A stretch of 64,000 nt of DNA from assembly GCA_019359395.1 (NCBI GenBank), contig JAHHHK010000011.1, positions 124,001-188,000 on the forward strand. Reading direction: 5' to 3'. How positions within the stretch are numbered: position 1 is the first letter of the stretch; each line of letters opens with the position of its first letter. The stretch is from Komarekiella atlantica HA4396-MV6. Its GTDB lineage: Bacteria > Cyanobacteriota > Cyanobacteriia > Cyanobacteriales > Nostocaceae. The notes under the pieces were generated by a model. It was not told the DNA's origin. It did not search any database and saw only the letters and a list, made by a program, of their open reading frames with translations. Shown piece after piece: positions 45,716-58,000 of the stretch. A program made the position numbers and the translations under genes.

Positions 45716-46615
45716 TTGTCCATTGTGGATCAAATAGTTGGCATTGATGTGGGGGGAACAGCGATTAAGTTGGGGCGTTTTACACCTGATGGTACTTGCT
45801 TACAATCTTTGATTGTGGCGGCTCCCCAACCAACAACGCCAGCAGCCGTGGTGGCGGTGATACTGGATGCGATCGCCCAAATTGATCCAGATAATCAAAC
45901 TGTTGCCATTGGTGTTGGTACTCCTGGGCCTGCCGATGCCACAGGACGCATTGCCAAAATCGCTATTAATTTGGCAGGATGGCGCGATGTGCCTTTAGCA
46001 GAGTGGTTAGAAACTAAAACTGGCAAACCTACCGTTGTCGCTAACGATGCTAACTGCGCGGGATTAGGAGAAGCTTGGCTGGGTGCTGGTCGCCACTTTC
46101 AAAATCTGATTCTGCTGACTTTAGGAACTGGAGTTGGTGGTGCAATTATCCTGGATGGCAAACTGTTTGTTGGGCATCAAGGAGCCGCTGGAGAATTGGG
46201 TTTAATTACATTCAACCCCAATGGGCCAGTATGTAATAGCGGTAATCAAGGCTCTCTGGAACAGTATGCTTCAGTCAATGCGATTCGTCGCCGCACGCTC
46301 AGGGAAGCCGCAGAATTGGGCGCTTTGGCCCAAGTAGGAGATGCTGAAGCCTTGACTTTTTGGAAAGAATATGGTAGTGATTTGGCTATTGGTTTGACGA
46401 GTTTGATTTATGTGCTGACACCAGAAGCGATCGTAATTGGTGGTGGTGTTTGTGCCAGCTTTGAGTTTTTCTTACCAGCTATGAAGGCGGAAATTGAGAA
46501 GCGAGTAATGCCAACCTCACGCGCGGGTTTACAAATTTTGCCAGCGGAGTTGGGCAACTTTGCTGGGATAGTGGGTGCAGCAAAGTTAGCATGGCAACAC
46601 TATTCGGGATTTTAG
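45716..46615 (+). CDS. ROK family sugar kinase (glucokinase-like)
   Basis: A 299-residue ATP-grasping sugar kinase of the ROK family. The phosphate motif VGIDVGGTAIKLGRF opens it. The catalytic base is the Asp in VVANDANCAGLGEAW, and LTLGTGVGGAIILDG and HQGAAGELGLI follow. The usual ROK zinc motif CxCGxxGC is reduced to CNSGNQGS, with two of three cysteines replaced, so zinc binding is probably lost. Start is TTG 45716, or GTG 45725. It most likely phosphorylates glucose. It follows the MITE-like element by 22 bases, which may affect its promoter. Confidence 0.88.
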   Translation: MSIVDQIVGIDVGGTAIKLGRFTPDGTCLQSLIVAAPQPTTPAAVVAVILDAIAQIDPDNQTVAIGVGTPGPADATGRIAKIAINLAGWRDVPLAEWLETKTGKPTVVANDANCAGLGEAWLGAGRHFQNLILLTLGTGVGGAIILDGKLFVGHQGAAGELGLITFNPNGPVCNSGNQGSLEQYASVNAIRRRTLREAAELGALAQVGDAEALTFWKEYGSDLAIGLTSLIYVLTPEAIVIGGGVCASFEFFLPAMKAEIEKRVMPTSRAGLQILPAELGNFAGIVGAAKLAWQHYSGF

Positions 46616-46618
46616 ATT

Positions 46619-47245
46619 ATGGTTCAAATAATCTCAGCCAGAGACATTAGTCTTTACGAATTAGAAGAAAAATTTGGTTTGCAACTTACCACAGACACCA
46701 ACTTTTTTACAGAATGGATAGAGAATTTATCAATTCTGACTGATAGTGAGAAGCAAGCGCTTGAGCGAGTGAAAAGCAATTATTTAAACTTAAATAAGCA
46801 CCGTCTGATGTCAGAAGAGGCGGTAAAAATGGTAGTGCTGTCTCCTTTACTCGATTTAGCTGGGTTTTATCAACCTCCTTTTGAAATTGAAACCGAGACT
46901 TCCGTCGAGATTTCTGCTGAAGATGAGGGCTTTATCGTTAAAGGAAACATTGATGTCCTTGTCATTCAAAAACGTTTTTGGATAGTTGTTATTGAATCTA
47001 AAAGCAGTAAGTTTGATGTGATGGTAGCCTTACCCCAAGCACTCGCGTATATGCTTGATAATCCAAACTCTGCACAACCGACTTTTGGTTTACTAATCAA
47101 CGGTAGGGAATTTGTTTTTATCAAATTGATTCACCAAAAACAACCTCGGTATGCACGATCTTACGCGCTATCAGTTGAACGCGATTCAGAACTACATCAA
47201 GTACTCAGTGTATTGAAGCGCCTTGGAGAATTAATCATCAGTTAG
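46619..47245 (+). CDS. PD-(D/E)XK nuclease-like protein of unknown role
   Basis: A 208-residue protein. The N-terminal half is helical. The region GNIDVLVIQKRFWIVVIESKSS carries the D...(E)xK pattern of the restriction-endonuclease fold, resembling type I restriction R-subunit N-termini but without helicase motifs. Many such stand-alone proteins occur in Nostocales. It begins 3 bases after the ROK kinase stop, on the same strand, so the two are probably co-transcribed without a clear functional link. Confidence 0.75.
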   Translation: MVQIISARDISLYELEEKFGLQLTTDTNFFTEWIENLSILTDSEKQALERVKSNYLNLNKHRLMSEEAVKMVVLSPLLDLAGFYQPPFEIETETSVEISAEDEGFIVKGNIDVLVIQKRFWIVVIESKSSKFDVMVALPQALAYMLDNPNSAQPTFGLLINGREFVFIKLIHQKQPRYARSYALSVERDSELHQVLSVLKRLGELIIS

Positions 47246-47258
47246 AATTCTCTATTTT

Positions 47259-47681
47259 TTAGGATAAAGAATATCCGGTTGCCTTCTTAACGAATTGTAA
47301 AACTTTTTGATAAGATTCGGGATTACTCACAGGATTGATGATGATGGGGATAGTGCCATCTGGCAACCAAAAGGTGATCCTGCCATTCGCCTCCTGACAA
47401 AAGGAACTGATGCAGTTGAGGTTAATTACGTATTCATTTTTCTCATAAATGATTTTCACCCAGTGGGCATGATCTATTTCTAAGTCCGTAACGCATTCTA
47501 GATAATCCAGAACTTTTTGGTAGTCTTCCAGATTACTTTGCGGGTTCATTACTATAGGAATAGCACTATCGGGTAGCCAAAAAGTTACCCTGCCGTTGCG
47601 TTCATAACAGAAAGCATGGACACGCTCAAAATTTACTACATATTCTTTCCTCTCGTAAAGGATTTTCACCCAGTACGCCAC
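47259..47681 (-). CDS. Hypothetical protein made of two tandem copies of a 70-residue unit
   Basis: The 140 residues split into two homologous halves, each beginning with WVKILYERKEYVVNF or WVKIIYEKNEYVINL. Each continues with RVTFWLPDSAIPIVMNPQSN or RITFWLPDGTIPIIINPVSN and ends in a YQKVL helix. It is clearly an internal duplication. No catalytic residue or known domain is recognised. It lies convergent with the nuclease-like gene, 13 bases apart. Confidence 0.8.
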   Translation of the reverse strand: MAYWVKILYERKEYVVNFERVHAFCYERNGRVTFWLPDSAIPIVMNPQSNLEDYQKVLDYLECVTDLEIDHAHWVKIIYEKNEYVINLNCISSFCQEANGRITFWLPDGTIPIIINPVSNPESYQKVLQFVKKATGYSLS

Positions 47682-47839
47682 ACAATCTCCTCAAGGCTGA
47701 AGTTTATGAATGATTTTCACTCAGTAAGTCATAACATTTCCTCATTAATGTCGCCTTCATGATGACAATATTAATTTTTTAAAATTTTCAATTTTGCATT
47801 ACTTTAAAACGCTGACAATGGTTTTGGTGAATTGAGAGT

Positions 47840-49465
<1,626 letters not shown>

Positions 49466-49500
49466 CTAAAAATACATCTCGTCATTGTGCCACAGTCATT

Positions 49501-51345
49501 GTGGTGAAATCTTCTGTGATTTGGCCTGTGAAAAACCTTTTAGGATTAGTAGTATTAGGCTGTGTTGTCACTTCCTCCGTAGCATTGGCAGAGCCATCTC
49601 TTTTAGTCGTTTATCCCCAGAATAACCACCAGACAAGTGCTGAACAAATCTTCTTTCTTGGTACAGCACCACCTGATGGACAAGTTTTGTTTAATGGTAA
49701 GCCAATTACCCGCAGCAAGACTGGTCATTTTTCTCCAAGTTTCCCCTTGCAGTTGGGAGAGAATTTGTTTACTGTGCGTCACCGTAACCAAGAACTTCAG
49801 ATTAAGGTGACAAGGCTTACCAGTCAGCCAGAGTTACCACAGGGGTTAGCCTTTGCCAAAGATTCCCTGACTCCAGCGGTTGATATTGCCAGACTACCAG
49901 GGGAACTAATTTGTTTTAGCGCGATCGCACCCCCCAATGCCAGTGTATCTGTCAAGCTGGCTAATCAAACTGTAGTCCTTTCGCCGCAACCCCAACAGGC
50001 GCAACTGCCAAGTAATTTGGCGGCACTCACGGGAAAGAATCAGCCTACTGCCCAGTCTACCGTAGGAAAGTACGAAGGTTGCACTACAGCACAACAGCTT
50101 GGTTCCCTAATTTACGGTAACAATACCATCTCCGGTGCTGTTGTTCAGGATTCCGGCAAAAATGTAGATTTGGGTAAACCGGAATTTCAACTAACCCTCA
50201 ATGGCAAGACTATAACTCAATCAGGGCTTGGCACAATTCAAATCCTTTCACCCGCGCAGTTGCCAGTTTTTGAGGTGATAGCAGAGTCAGGCGTGGCTCG
50301 CACTGGCCCTAGTACCGATTATTCTCGACTCACACCACTGCCGAAAGGGACAAGGGCAACAGTTACAGGAAAGGAAGGTGAATGGTTACGCCTAGATTAT
50401 GGTGCTTGGATTAATAGCAAGGAAACCCGTTATTTACCTGGTGCAATTGCGCCACGGACAGTAATCCGCAGTGTTGGATATCGTCAACTTCCTGGTGTGA
50501 CAGAGATGGTTTTCCCGTTACAAGTTCCCGTACCCGTGAGCGTGCAACAAGATGACCGTACTTTCACCCTGACTCTCTACAATACCACTGCCCAAACAGA
50601 CATTATTCGCCTGGATGACAACCCCCTAATTTCTCGCCTCGACTGGCAACAGGTGGCTCCAGGACAAGCAAAATACACCTTTAACCTCAAAAAAGCTCAA
50701 CAGTGGGGATATAAGCTAAGATACAACAGTACAACCCTGGTTTTAGCTTTGCGTCATCCGCCTGCAATTGGGCATAGTAGACGCAAGCCTTTGGTTGGCA
50801 TCAAGATTGTACTTGATCCAGGACATGGAGGTAAAGAACCTGGTGCCACTGGCCCGACTGGATATTTAGAAAAAGATGTCAATTTAGTGGTGTCTAAGTT
50901 GCTGCGCGACGAGTTGGTGAAGCGAGGGGCAACTGTGGTGATGACGCGAGAAGATGATAAAGATCTTTCGCTATTAGAACGTCAAGAAATTATTAGTAAA
51001 GAAGAACCTGCGATCGCCATTTCTATACATTACAACTCTCTGCCAGATAATGGCGATGCTGAAAAAACTAAGGGATTTGGAGCTTTTTGGTATCATCCCC
51101 AAGCCCACAGCCTAGCAATATTTTTACACAATCATGTAGTCAAAGCACTAAATAAACCTTCCTATGGTGTGTTTTGGAATAACTTAGCGCTAACACGTCC
51201 AGCGGCGGCGCCATCGGTATTGTTGGAATTGGGTTTTATGAGCAATCCCGATGAATTTGAGCAGGTGGTAAACCCAGAAGAACAGAAGAAAATGGCAAAA
51301 GCTTTAGCCGAGGGAATTACTCAGTGGTTTAGTGGTGTGAAATAA
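49501..51345 (+). CDS. N-acetylmuramoyl-L-alanine amidase (AmiC-type, Amidase_3) with SH3-like domain
   Basis: GTG 49501 starts a 614-residue exported protein. The signal peptide is LLGLVVLGCVVTSSVALA. An Ig/SH3-like region at about 255-310 (ARTGPSTDYSRLTPL) and an AMIN-like strand region follow. The C-terminal Amidase_3 domain (about 435-610) has the zinc ligands and catalytic Glu in LDPGHGGKEPG, YLEKDVNLVV, ISIHYNSLPD and VLLELGFMSN. It cuts the amide between muramic acid and the peptide. In filamentous cyanobacteria such enzymes drill septal nanopores and are needed for cell-cell communication. Which paralogue this is cannot be told here. Confidence 0.94.
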   Translation: MVKSSVIWPVKNLLGLVVLGCVVTSSVALAEPSLLVVYPQNNHQTSAEQIFFLGTAPPDGQVLFNGKPITRSKTGHFSPSFPLQLGENLFTVRHRNQELQIKVTRLTSQPELPQGLAFAKDSLTPAVDIARLPGELICFSAIAPPNASVSVKLANQTVVLSPQPQQAQLPSNLAALTGKNQPTAQSTVGKYEGCTTAQQLGSLIYGNNTISGAVVQDSGKNVDLGKPEFQLTLNGKTITQSGLGTIQILSPAQLPVFEVIAESGVARTGPSTDYSRLTPLPKGTRATVTGKEGEWLRLDYGAWINSKETRYLPGAIAPRTVIRSVGYRQLPGVTEMVFPLQVPVPVSVQQDDRTFTLTLYNTTAQTDIIRLDDNPLISRLDWQQVAPGQAKYTFNLKKAQQWGYKLRYNSTTLVLALRHPPAIGHSRRKPLVGIKIVLDPGHGGKEPGATGPTGYLEKDVNLVVSKLLRDELVKRGATVVMTREDDKDLSLLERQEIISKEEPAIAISIHYNSLPDNGDAEKTKGFGAFWYHPQAHSLAIFLHNHVVKALNKPSYGVFWNNLALTRPAAAPSVLLELGFMSNPDEFEQVVNPEEQKKMAKALAEGITQWFSGVK

Positions 51346-51411
51346 AATACATTAGGGCAGTCTTTACAAGTAGAGTTGCCTAATTTTTCGGCGGGTCTAA
51401 TTGGCACAACA

Positions 51412-51750
51412 TCAATCGGAAGTTTGCTCAATTACTACTTGCTGCACCTGTTTAACCGACAAATTCAACGCCTCTGCTACCTGCTTCACGGTCAGTCCCA
51501 AAGCCAATAATCGGGGTACTGCTTCTAATAGAACTTCTTCTTTAACTTCTTCTTTAACTTCTTCTTTGATTTCTTGATATGCTCTCGTCTGCTTTAATTC
51601 ACTTAGTCCAAACATTGCTGCTATCTCCTGACGAGTCATTTGCGGTAATTTGTACCAAACTATTGTTTCTATCAATTCTATAATTTGCTTTTTGACAGCT
51701 TCATCAACAATTTCTTGTCTAGCTTTATAAAAAATAGAGCCAGTTTTCAT
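51412..51750 (-). CDS. Internally deleted Rpn-family/DUF2887 protein
   Basis: A 112-residue open frame. It keeps only the first eight residues of the DUF2887 N-terminus (MKTGSIFY) and then jumps to the family's C-terminal region (YKLPQMTRQEIAAMFGLSEL), a repeated KEEVKEEVKEEV stretch and a helix-turn-helix-like tail LTVKQVAEALNLSVKQV. The nuclease core (PD-(D/E)XK) is absent. The frame remains open, so it may still make a small DNA-binding-like protein, but I regard it as a deletion derivative. Confidence 0.6.
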   Translation of the reverse strand: MKTGSIFYKARQEIVDEAVKKQIIELIETIVWYKLPQMTRQEIAAMFGLSELKQTRAYQEIKEEVKEEVKEEVLLEAVPRLLALGLTVKQVAEALNLSVKQVQQVVIEQTSD

Positions 51751-51778
51751 GGGATGAAGATGTTAACGTTACCCACTA

Positions 51779-52270
51779 TCACTTATGCAAGATGGGCATG
51801 GTAAACAATCCCCACGCTAAACCTGTAATTAATCCAAAAGGTGTAACTACGTAATTATTAAAACTCCATAAACCTAAAACCTGCGCTGCCAATTCCAGAG
51901 GATAAGCCATCATCAGCACACTGGAGAGCGCTGCACCATTCCAGCCATACTGATTCAACCAGTAAAAACCTTTACCACCAGTCACAGCGTATAGCAAACG
52001 AGTAATTAGCAAACCCGTGACAGTACCGTAGCAGCGCATACACACAGCCATAATAAACGGCGGTGCTAAATCTAACCCCAAATCCGGTTGCGGACAGACA
52101 TGATTCCCCATGAAATAAATGATGTCCGCAATTCCCGGAAGCAAAAACACCCCAGACGCAGCTAGAAAGGGAGCCACTGGCGGGCCAAAAACCATCCCCA
52201 CCAGTATAAAATCAGCGATCGCACTGACCCAATTAATCTGCAACTCTCTACTGAAAGCTACTCTTGCCAT
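51779..52270 (-). CDS. DUF2085 family membrane protein
   Basis: A 163-residue protein with four hydrophobic segments. The diagnostic block NHVCPQPDLGLDL ... AVCMRCYGTVTGLL has the conserved Cys residues of DUF2085, where a H-x-(n)-CxRC pattern is typical. The function is unknown. It starts 20 bases after the agrE stop on the same strand, so it likely shares the agrE transcript. Confidence 0.85.
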   Translation of the reverse strand: MARVAFSRELQINWVSAIADFILVGMVFGPPVAPFLAASGVFLLPGIADIIYFMGNHVCPQPDLGLDLAPPFIMAVCMRCYGTVTGLLITRLLYAVTGGKGFYWLNQYGWNGAALSSVLMMAYPLELAAQVLGLWSFNNYVVTPFGLITGLAWGLFTMPILHK

Positions 52271-52290
52271 TCCCTTCCTCTGCGTGAGAT

Positions 52291-54402
52291 TTAACCTACT
52301 CTAGCAACATACGGACTTGTCAACTTATCCAACTGCTGCACTAAGAGACTGAGAAATAATCCCACATCTGTCACCACACCCACCGATTCCACAGAACCGC
52401 GATCGCTCAACTTAGTAACCACAGCTGGGTTAATATCCACACATACCATTTTCACACCCGCAGGGGTCATATTCCCCACCCCAATCGAGTGCAGCATTGA
52501 TGACAGCATCAAAATCATCTCCGCACCTTCTAGTTGTTTGGCATATTCTTCCTGTGCCTTAATCAAATCCATTTGGGTATCGGGTAAAGGCCCATCATCC
52601 CGAATGGAACCAGCAAGCACAAAAGGTACATGATTGTGGACGCACTCATACATCACGCCACTTTTAATCGCCCCGGCTTCTACTGCTTTGGCAATGCTGC
52701 CAAAACGGCGGATACTATTAATTACCTTCAGGTGATGGCGGTGTCCACCACGCACAGCGACACCCCGCTTCATGTCCACACCGAGGGAAGTCCCCATAAT
52801 ATTTTGCTCGATGTCGTGGACTGCGATCGCATTTCCACCTAGCAAAGCTTGCACGTAGCCTTCACGAATCAGTTGCGCTAGGTGTTCGCCGCCACCAGTG
52901 TGAATGACCACAGGCCCAGCAGTGACAACGACTTTACCACCGGCATCACGGATTTTACGTAATTCCCAAGCCACTTGCTCGACGACTAATTCCACACGCC
53001 GCTCGCTGGAAACACCCGCCGACATAAAGCTGAATTCTTGGGTGTTGCGTAGTTCCCGTGATTCAGTTTTGCGAATGGTGCGGATACCTAACACGTCTAC
53101 AATCACCTCGTCGCCTACTTCGACATCACGTAAAATTTTACACCGTGCAACTATACCATTAGGAGTTTGGGTAATAGCGATCGCGCCATCCATGCGCTGA
53201 TTTTCTACCTTCACCCACTGACCACGAATCCGGACTTCGGTGGGATAAATTGTACTGACGTAGAAATCATCGGGAGCTACACCAGCTTGGATCACAGGCT
53301 CAAGTTTGGCATCTCGTTCATCTTCGGGTAAATTGACTGCACCTAAATCAATCAACCGAGAGATGATTTCTTCCATCACTTCGTGCGATGGTGCTGAGAC
53401 CTTCACCTCGGCGGCTGAGGTACTTTGCCGTTGTTCTCCTAAGTTGAAATTCAGAACTTGGAAACTTCCCCCAGCGTCCACAATTAGATCCAAAGCGCGG
53501 TTGATCAAACCAGCATCCAGCAAGTGTCCTTCCATGCGAATGACGCGGCTTTCTACCGAGACATTGGCATGAACTTCGTCTCTAACTGGTTCCGTCACTC
53601 GCAAGGTGAGACATTTAGCCGCACCACCAGCTTTAAGAAATTCGGTCAGCGGCGTTTCCACCACTTGGAAACCTACATCTGCAAGGCGTGCTTTCAAAGC
53701 ATCACTCGCCTTGTTCATGATGATAATGCCGTCCACATTCACTGCATTACAAGCGAAGTTGACTGCATCAGCTTCTTCAATGGCGATCAGCTTTTCTGGT
53801 GCAACTCGCATTTCGATTAAGCGGTTGGAGTAAGAATCAAAAGCGCCTGGATAGTAAAGCAAATAGCCGTTTGCTAGCGGACAAAAGCAGGTATCTAGGT
53901 GATAGAAACGTTCATCTATTAGTCGTAGAGACAGCACCTCAATATCCAGCCATTTAGCTAGGTAAGGGTGAGAATCTAATTCTGAGCGGAAACCGTATCC
54001 CGCCCATAACCAGCGTCCTTCTCGATCCAGCAGTGCGTCCCCTGCGCCCTCAAAAGGCAAATCTTTGGGAAGTTCATGTACTGTATAACCATTTGCCTCA
54101 AACCATTGTTTGAAGTAAGGTTCTTCTCCCTGACGTTCTTTGTGTAAAAAGCGACTGAGGACGACGTTATTCCCTAGTACTAAGCCAGCATTGGCGGTAA
54201 AAACTAAATCAGGCCAACCTTTCTGGGCTGTTACTAAATCTACAATGGCGTGTTGTTTGAGGATGTAGTGTAGTCCTTGCCACTGTTCGACGGCGCGATC
54301 GCGCGATGACTTGTGAATGTTCCCTTCCATCCAGGGATTAATCACATAGTCCACATCGTAGTGGTCAGGAGGACACATTAAAAAGCGAATCAGGGAAGTC
54401 AT
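52291..54402 (-). CDS. agrE: Bifunctional arginine dihydrolase / ornithine cyclodeaminase
   Basis: A 703-residue enzyme that in Anabaena releases ammonia from arginine to give ornithine and then converts ornithine to proline. Residues 1-275 are the guanidine-modifying domain, with H168 in FYHLDTCF and the nucleophile C264 in GGAAKCLTL. The rest is a TIGR00300-type domain with the NAD-binding stretch VVVTAGPVVIHTGGGEH and conserved VCVDINPAVV. It recycles nitrogen from cyanophycin-derived arginine in diazotrophic cells. Length and catalytic residues match AgrE/ArgZ. It shares a transcript with the DUF2085 gene. Confidence 0.93.
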   Translation of the reverse strand: MTSLIRFLMCPPDHYDVDYVINPWMEGNIHKSSRDRAVEQWQGLHYILKQHAIVDLVTAQKGWPDLVFTANAGLVLGNNVVLSRFLHKERQGEEPYFKQWFEANGYTVHELPKDLPFEGAGDALLDREGRWLWAGYGFRSELDSHPYLAKWLDIEVLSLRLIDERFYHLDTCFCPLANGYLLYYPGAFDSYSNRLIEMRVAPEKLIAIEEADAVNFACNAVNVDGIIIMNKASDALKARLADVGFQVVETPLTEFLKAGGAAKCLTLRVTEPVRDEVHANVSVESRVIRMEGHLLDAGLINRALDLIVDAGGSFQVLNFNLGEQRQSTSAAEVKVSAPSHEVMEEIISRLIDLGAVNLPEDERDAKLEPVIQAGVAPDDFYVSTIYPTEVRIRGQWVKVENQRMDGAIAITQTPNGIVARCKILRDVEVGDEVIVDVLGIRTIRKTESRELRNTQEFSFMSAGVSSERRVELVVEQVAWELRKIRDAGGKVVVTAGPVVIHTGGGEHLAQLIREGYVQALLGGNAIAVHDIEQNIMGTSLGVDMKRGVAVRGGHRHHLKVINSIRRFGSIAKAVEAGAIKSGVMYECVHNHVPFVLAGSIRDDGPLPDTQMDLIKAQEEYAKQLEGAEMILMLSSMLHSIGVGNMTPAGVKMVCVDINPAVVTKLSDRGSVESVGVVTDVGLFLSLLVQQLDKLTSPYVARVG

Positions 54403-54664
54403 AAAAATCTTACAAGCGTTTAGATGCTACAAGTCTATTTGAATACAGATTTTTGTTTTGACAATTTGTAAAATCTGCTACTAAACCTCTACCTCTTGAT
54501 AGTTGAAGGCTTTACAAAGGCTTCGTTCTTAATTCTATTACTGTTAAGAGACAAACTGAAGGGAACCAATAAACCAGCTGGCGAAATGGCAAGAGGGGTA
54601 ACAAGCATAGGTCTAAAAGTACAATTTCGTGTTATATTTATATGTTTTAGTTTTCATAACTCTG

Positions 54665-55087
54665 ATGGCAAAGCTAACAATAACGATTGAGGATAATCCT
54701 GACCCAGAGGAAATTCGTACTGTTATCAGCCAGCTTGTGCAATACAACAATAGTCAAGCAGAGAAAGATATATATCAGCCACTAGCTATCTTAATTCGAG
54801 ATACTAACAGCACAATTGTTGCTGGTTTAGTTGGCAAAACACAATGGGGATGGTTATTCATTTCTCACCTTTGGGTTACGGAAGGGCTACGAGGTCAAGG
54901 ATACGGAAGCCAAATGATGTTAAAAGCCGAAGAAGCAGCTAAACAACGTGGCTGCTGTCAAGCCTACCTGGATACTTTCAGTTTCCAAGCCTTGGGTTTT
55001 TACGAACGTTTAGATTATCAAATATTTGGTGTTTTGGAAGACTTTCCTCTAGGACATAAAAGATATTTTTTACAGAAATCAATTTAG
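54665..55087 (+). CDS. GNAT family N-acetyltransferase
   Basis: ATG 54665 gives 140 residues; the longer frame from 54629 adds hydrophobic residues the family lacks. The acetyl-CoA motif A is seen in LRGQGYGSQMM, following the strand HLWVTEG. The C-terminal QALGFYERLDYQIFGVL is the usual GNAT end. The acceptor is unknown. It overlaps the stop of the convergent STAND gene by 4 bases, so the two transcripts are antisense at their ends. Confidence 0.88.
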   Translation: MAKLTITIEDNPDPEEIRTVISQLVQYNNSQAEKDIYQPLAILIRDTNSTIVAGLVGKTQWGWLFISHLWVTEGLRGQGYGSQMMLKAEEAAKQRGCCQAYLDTFSFQALGFYERLDYQIFGVLEDFPLGHKRYFLQKSI

Positions 55088-58000
55088 CGACTTGAGCACA
55101 AGGCGCGATCGCTTTTTGTTACCTTTGGATTAGTCTGCAAATATTCCTTTAGTAAATTACAGCCTCGTGCTAATAAATTTTCTAGCTTAATATCTGCCAA
55201 ATTCTGGAAAATCACTGTGCCTTTGCCACTACCCACAGCCAGAGTTTTGCCATCAGGGCTAAAACTGACACTAGTTAACTCACCTTTATCACCTTTCAAA
55301 GCAATCAATAACGTCCCTTCCCGGTTCCAAAGCTTCACTTTGTCATCACTGCTAGCGACTAAAGTCTTACCATCGGGGCTAAAACTGACACTAATAAAAC
55401 TATCACCATCTCCTGCGAGATTGGTTAGCAACTGACCGTCCCGACGCCAGAGTTTCACTAGGCTATCAGTACTAACCGAGGCAATAGTTTGGCTATCAGG
55501 CGACCATGCTACCCCGTTAACCCGACGGCTATGACCAGTTAAGGTATATAGAAGTTTACCCTCTCGATTCCAAAGCTTGACTGTTTTATCATCGCTAGCT
55601 GATGCTAGCAACTTACCATCCGGGCTGAAGCTTACCCAATTCACTGCATCTTTATGACCTTGCAAAGTATTGAGCAGTTTACCGTTTTGGCTCCACAGCT
55701 TGACTGTTTTATCTTTACTCGCTGAGGCAATGGTCTGACCATCGGCTGACCATGCTACACCTAAGACCGCATCATTATGACTTTGCAAGGTGTTGAGTAG
55801 TTTACCGTCTTGGCTCCAAAGCTTGATTGTTTTATCTTTACTCGCTGAAGCAACGATCGCTTGACCTTTGGGGTTGAAACTAACGCCCCAAACTTCACCC
55901 TGATGACCTTTTAAGGTGTTGAGCAGTTTACCGTCTTGGCTCCAAAGCTTTACCGTTTTATCTCGACTTGCTGCGGCTAAGATGCGATCGTCAGGACTAA
56001 AACTGATACTAGTCACCCAATCATCATTCTTAACCCTTGGTCGCAGCAACACATCATCCCAACGCCAGAGTTTAATAGTTTTGTCTCGACTGGCAGAAGC
56101 CAGAGTGTAACCATCAGGGCTGAAACTGACGCTATTAACCCAATTATTATGTCCCCGCAGGGTTCCTAGTAGTACACCCTCAGAACTCCAGAGTTTAAGT
56201 GTTTCGTCGGTACTTGCTGAAGCAATGGTGTTACCATCGCGGCTGAAAGCTACACTGGTGACGCCAGCACTATGACCTGATAAGGTTCTCAGTAGCTTAC
56301 CCTCTAGACTCCAGAGTTTGGTAGTTTGATCCAAACTAGCGGAAGCAATCGTTTTACCATCAGGCGACCACGCTACACCTTTAACTGCATCATCGTGTCC
56401 TTGTAAGGTTTTAAGCAATTTACCATCGCGACTCCACAGTTTTATGGTTTTGTCGGTACTCCCGGAAGCAATAATTTGACCATCGGGCGACCAAGCTAAA
56501 GTCAAAACTGCATAACCATGATCCTGTAAGCTTTTGAGCAATTTACCGTCTTGAGTCCACAGTTTTACCGTTTTGTCGGTACTCGCCGAAGCAACAATTT
56601 GACCATCAGGGCTGAAACTGACACTATTCACTACAGCTTCATGCCCTGGTAAGGTTTTGAGTAATTGACCTTCTCGATTCCAAAGTTTCACCGTCTTGTC
56701 TTGACTAGCAGAAGCAATGATTTGACCATCAGGGCTAAAACTGACGCTGTTAACCACATCTTCATGACCCGTCAACGTTTTGACCAAACTACCATCAAGA
56801 CGCCAGAGTTTTATTGTAGTATCAGCACTGGCCGAAGCTATCAAAGAGCGATCGGGGCTGAATGTGGCGCTATTCACTCCAGACACATGTCCCTCTAAGC
56901 GGTTATACTCTCTCACTGCGTAAACTGACTGGTATAAAGCCGTTTGTACCTGCTCTCTCGTATAAGAATCTACCCAGACTGTATGTTGCAGTTTTCTCCC
57001 TGCTTTTAAAGCTTCCTTTAAGCTATCAACACCTTTTTGTGACGCAAAAAGGGCTTCGCTAGATGCGCTGAGGGTTTTAATCTCGCTATCTACTGCTGTC
57101 ACAATGGAAACACTTAACCCCAATATGGCTAGGACGGAAGCAGTTAGAGCGATTTTTAAAGAACGATTTAATTGAACTTCACTGAGCCTTTGTTTTTTTT
57201 GACTTTCGGCTAGTTGACTTGTTAAATCTTTTTCTTTGATTTCAGCTCGCAATTGCTCAATTTCCAACTGACTCAATTCTTCTCGCTTGCGTAGCTCCCG
57301 TAATTCTGTTAATAAATCTAATCCCTGTTGGGGATGAGTCTCTACTAGTTTACCTTGCTGCTTTTTTTGTCTGAGTTCACTTTTTAGTCGCTCAATCTCA
57401 GATTGACTTTGTTCTACTTTGTAGCGTAGCTGATTAAGTTGTACTTGTAAGCTCGATTCTTGTTGTTGCAAGTAACGAATCAAGTCTACTAAATAATCAT
57501 GAATTAGTTGATAGCGTTCGGGAACATCGGGAAATAGAACTACTAAGCCGGAGCGCACTAAAATATCTAATACTAACTCTAATTTGCCAGAATCTTCTAA
57601 TTCTGACAGTTGTGCTGCTAGCTCAGCACGAGTTTTAAAAGGTCGTTGGTTGCTTTCATCTGTTAATAAGTACAAGACGAGTAAAGCGGCTCGTTCATTT
57701 TCTGGGCCGCAGTCTCTAATAAGTTCTTTAATATATCGCTCGATGAGTTTGTTGGGTCTATATGGCTGATATTCTTCTAACTTGGTAATTCGCTCATCTT
57801 GGATTTGCGCTCCAACTACCTGCAATTCAATGGGACGGACTTCGCCAAATTCTGTGGATAAATCCTCAACTAAAGCATCAATTAAAGCAGGTTCTAAATT
57901 AAACTGAGAACGTTCTGTTAATTTACGAATAATAGCTTTGGCATATTCTGGGGAAAAATTATTTAGCTGATAACGGATATGTTTGTCAAGAATATTATTG

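Noticed and set aside
54496-54690. 64-codon frame before the GNAT gene
   Set aside because: Overlaps the GNAT start in another frame and has no family look.
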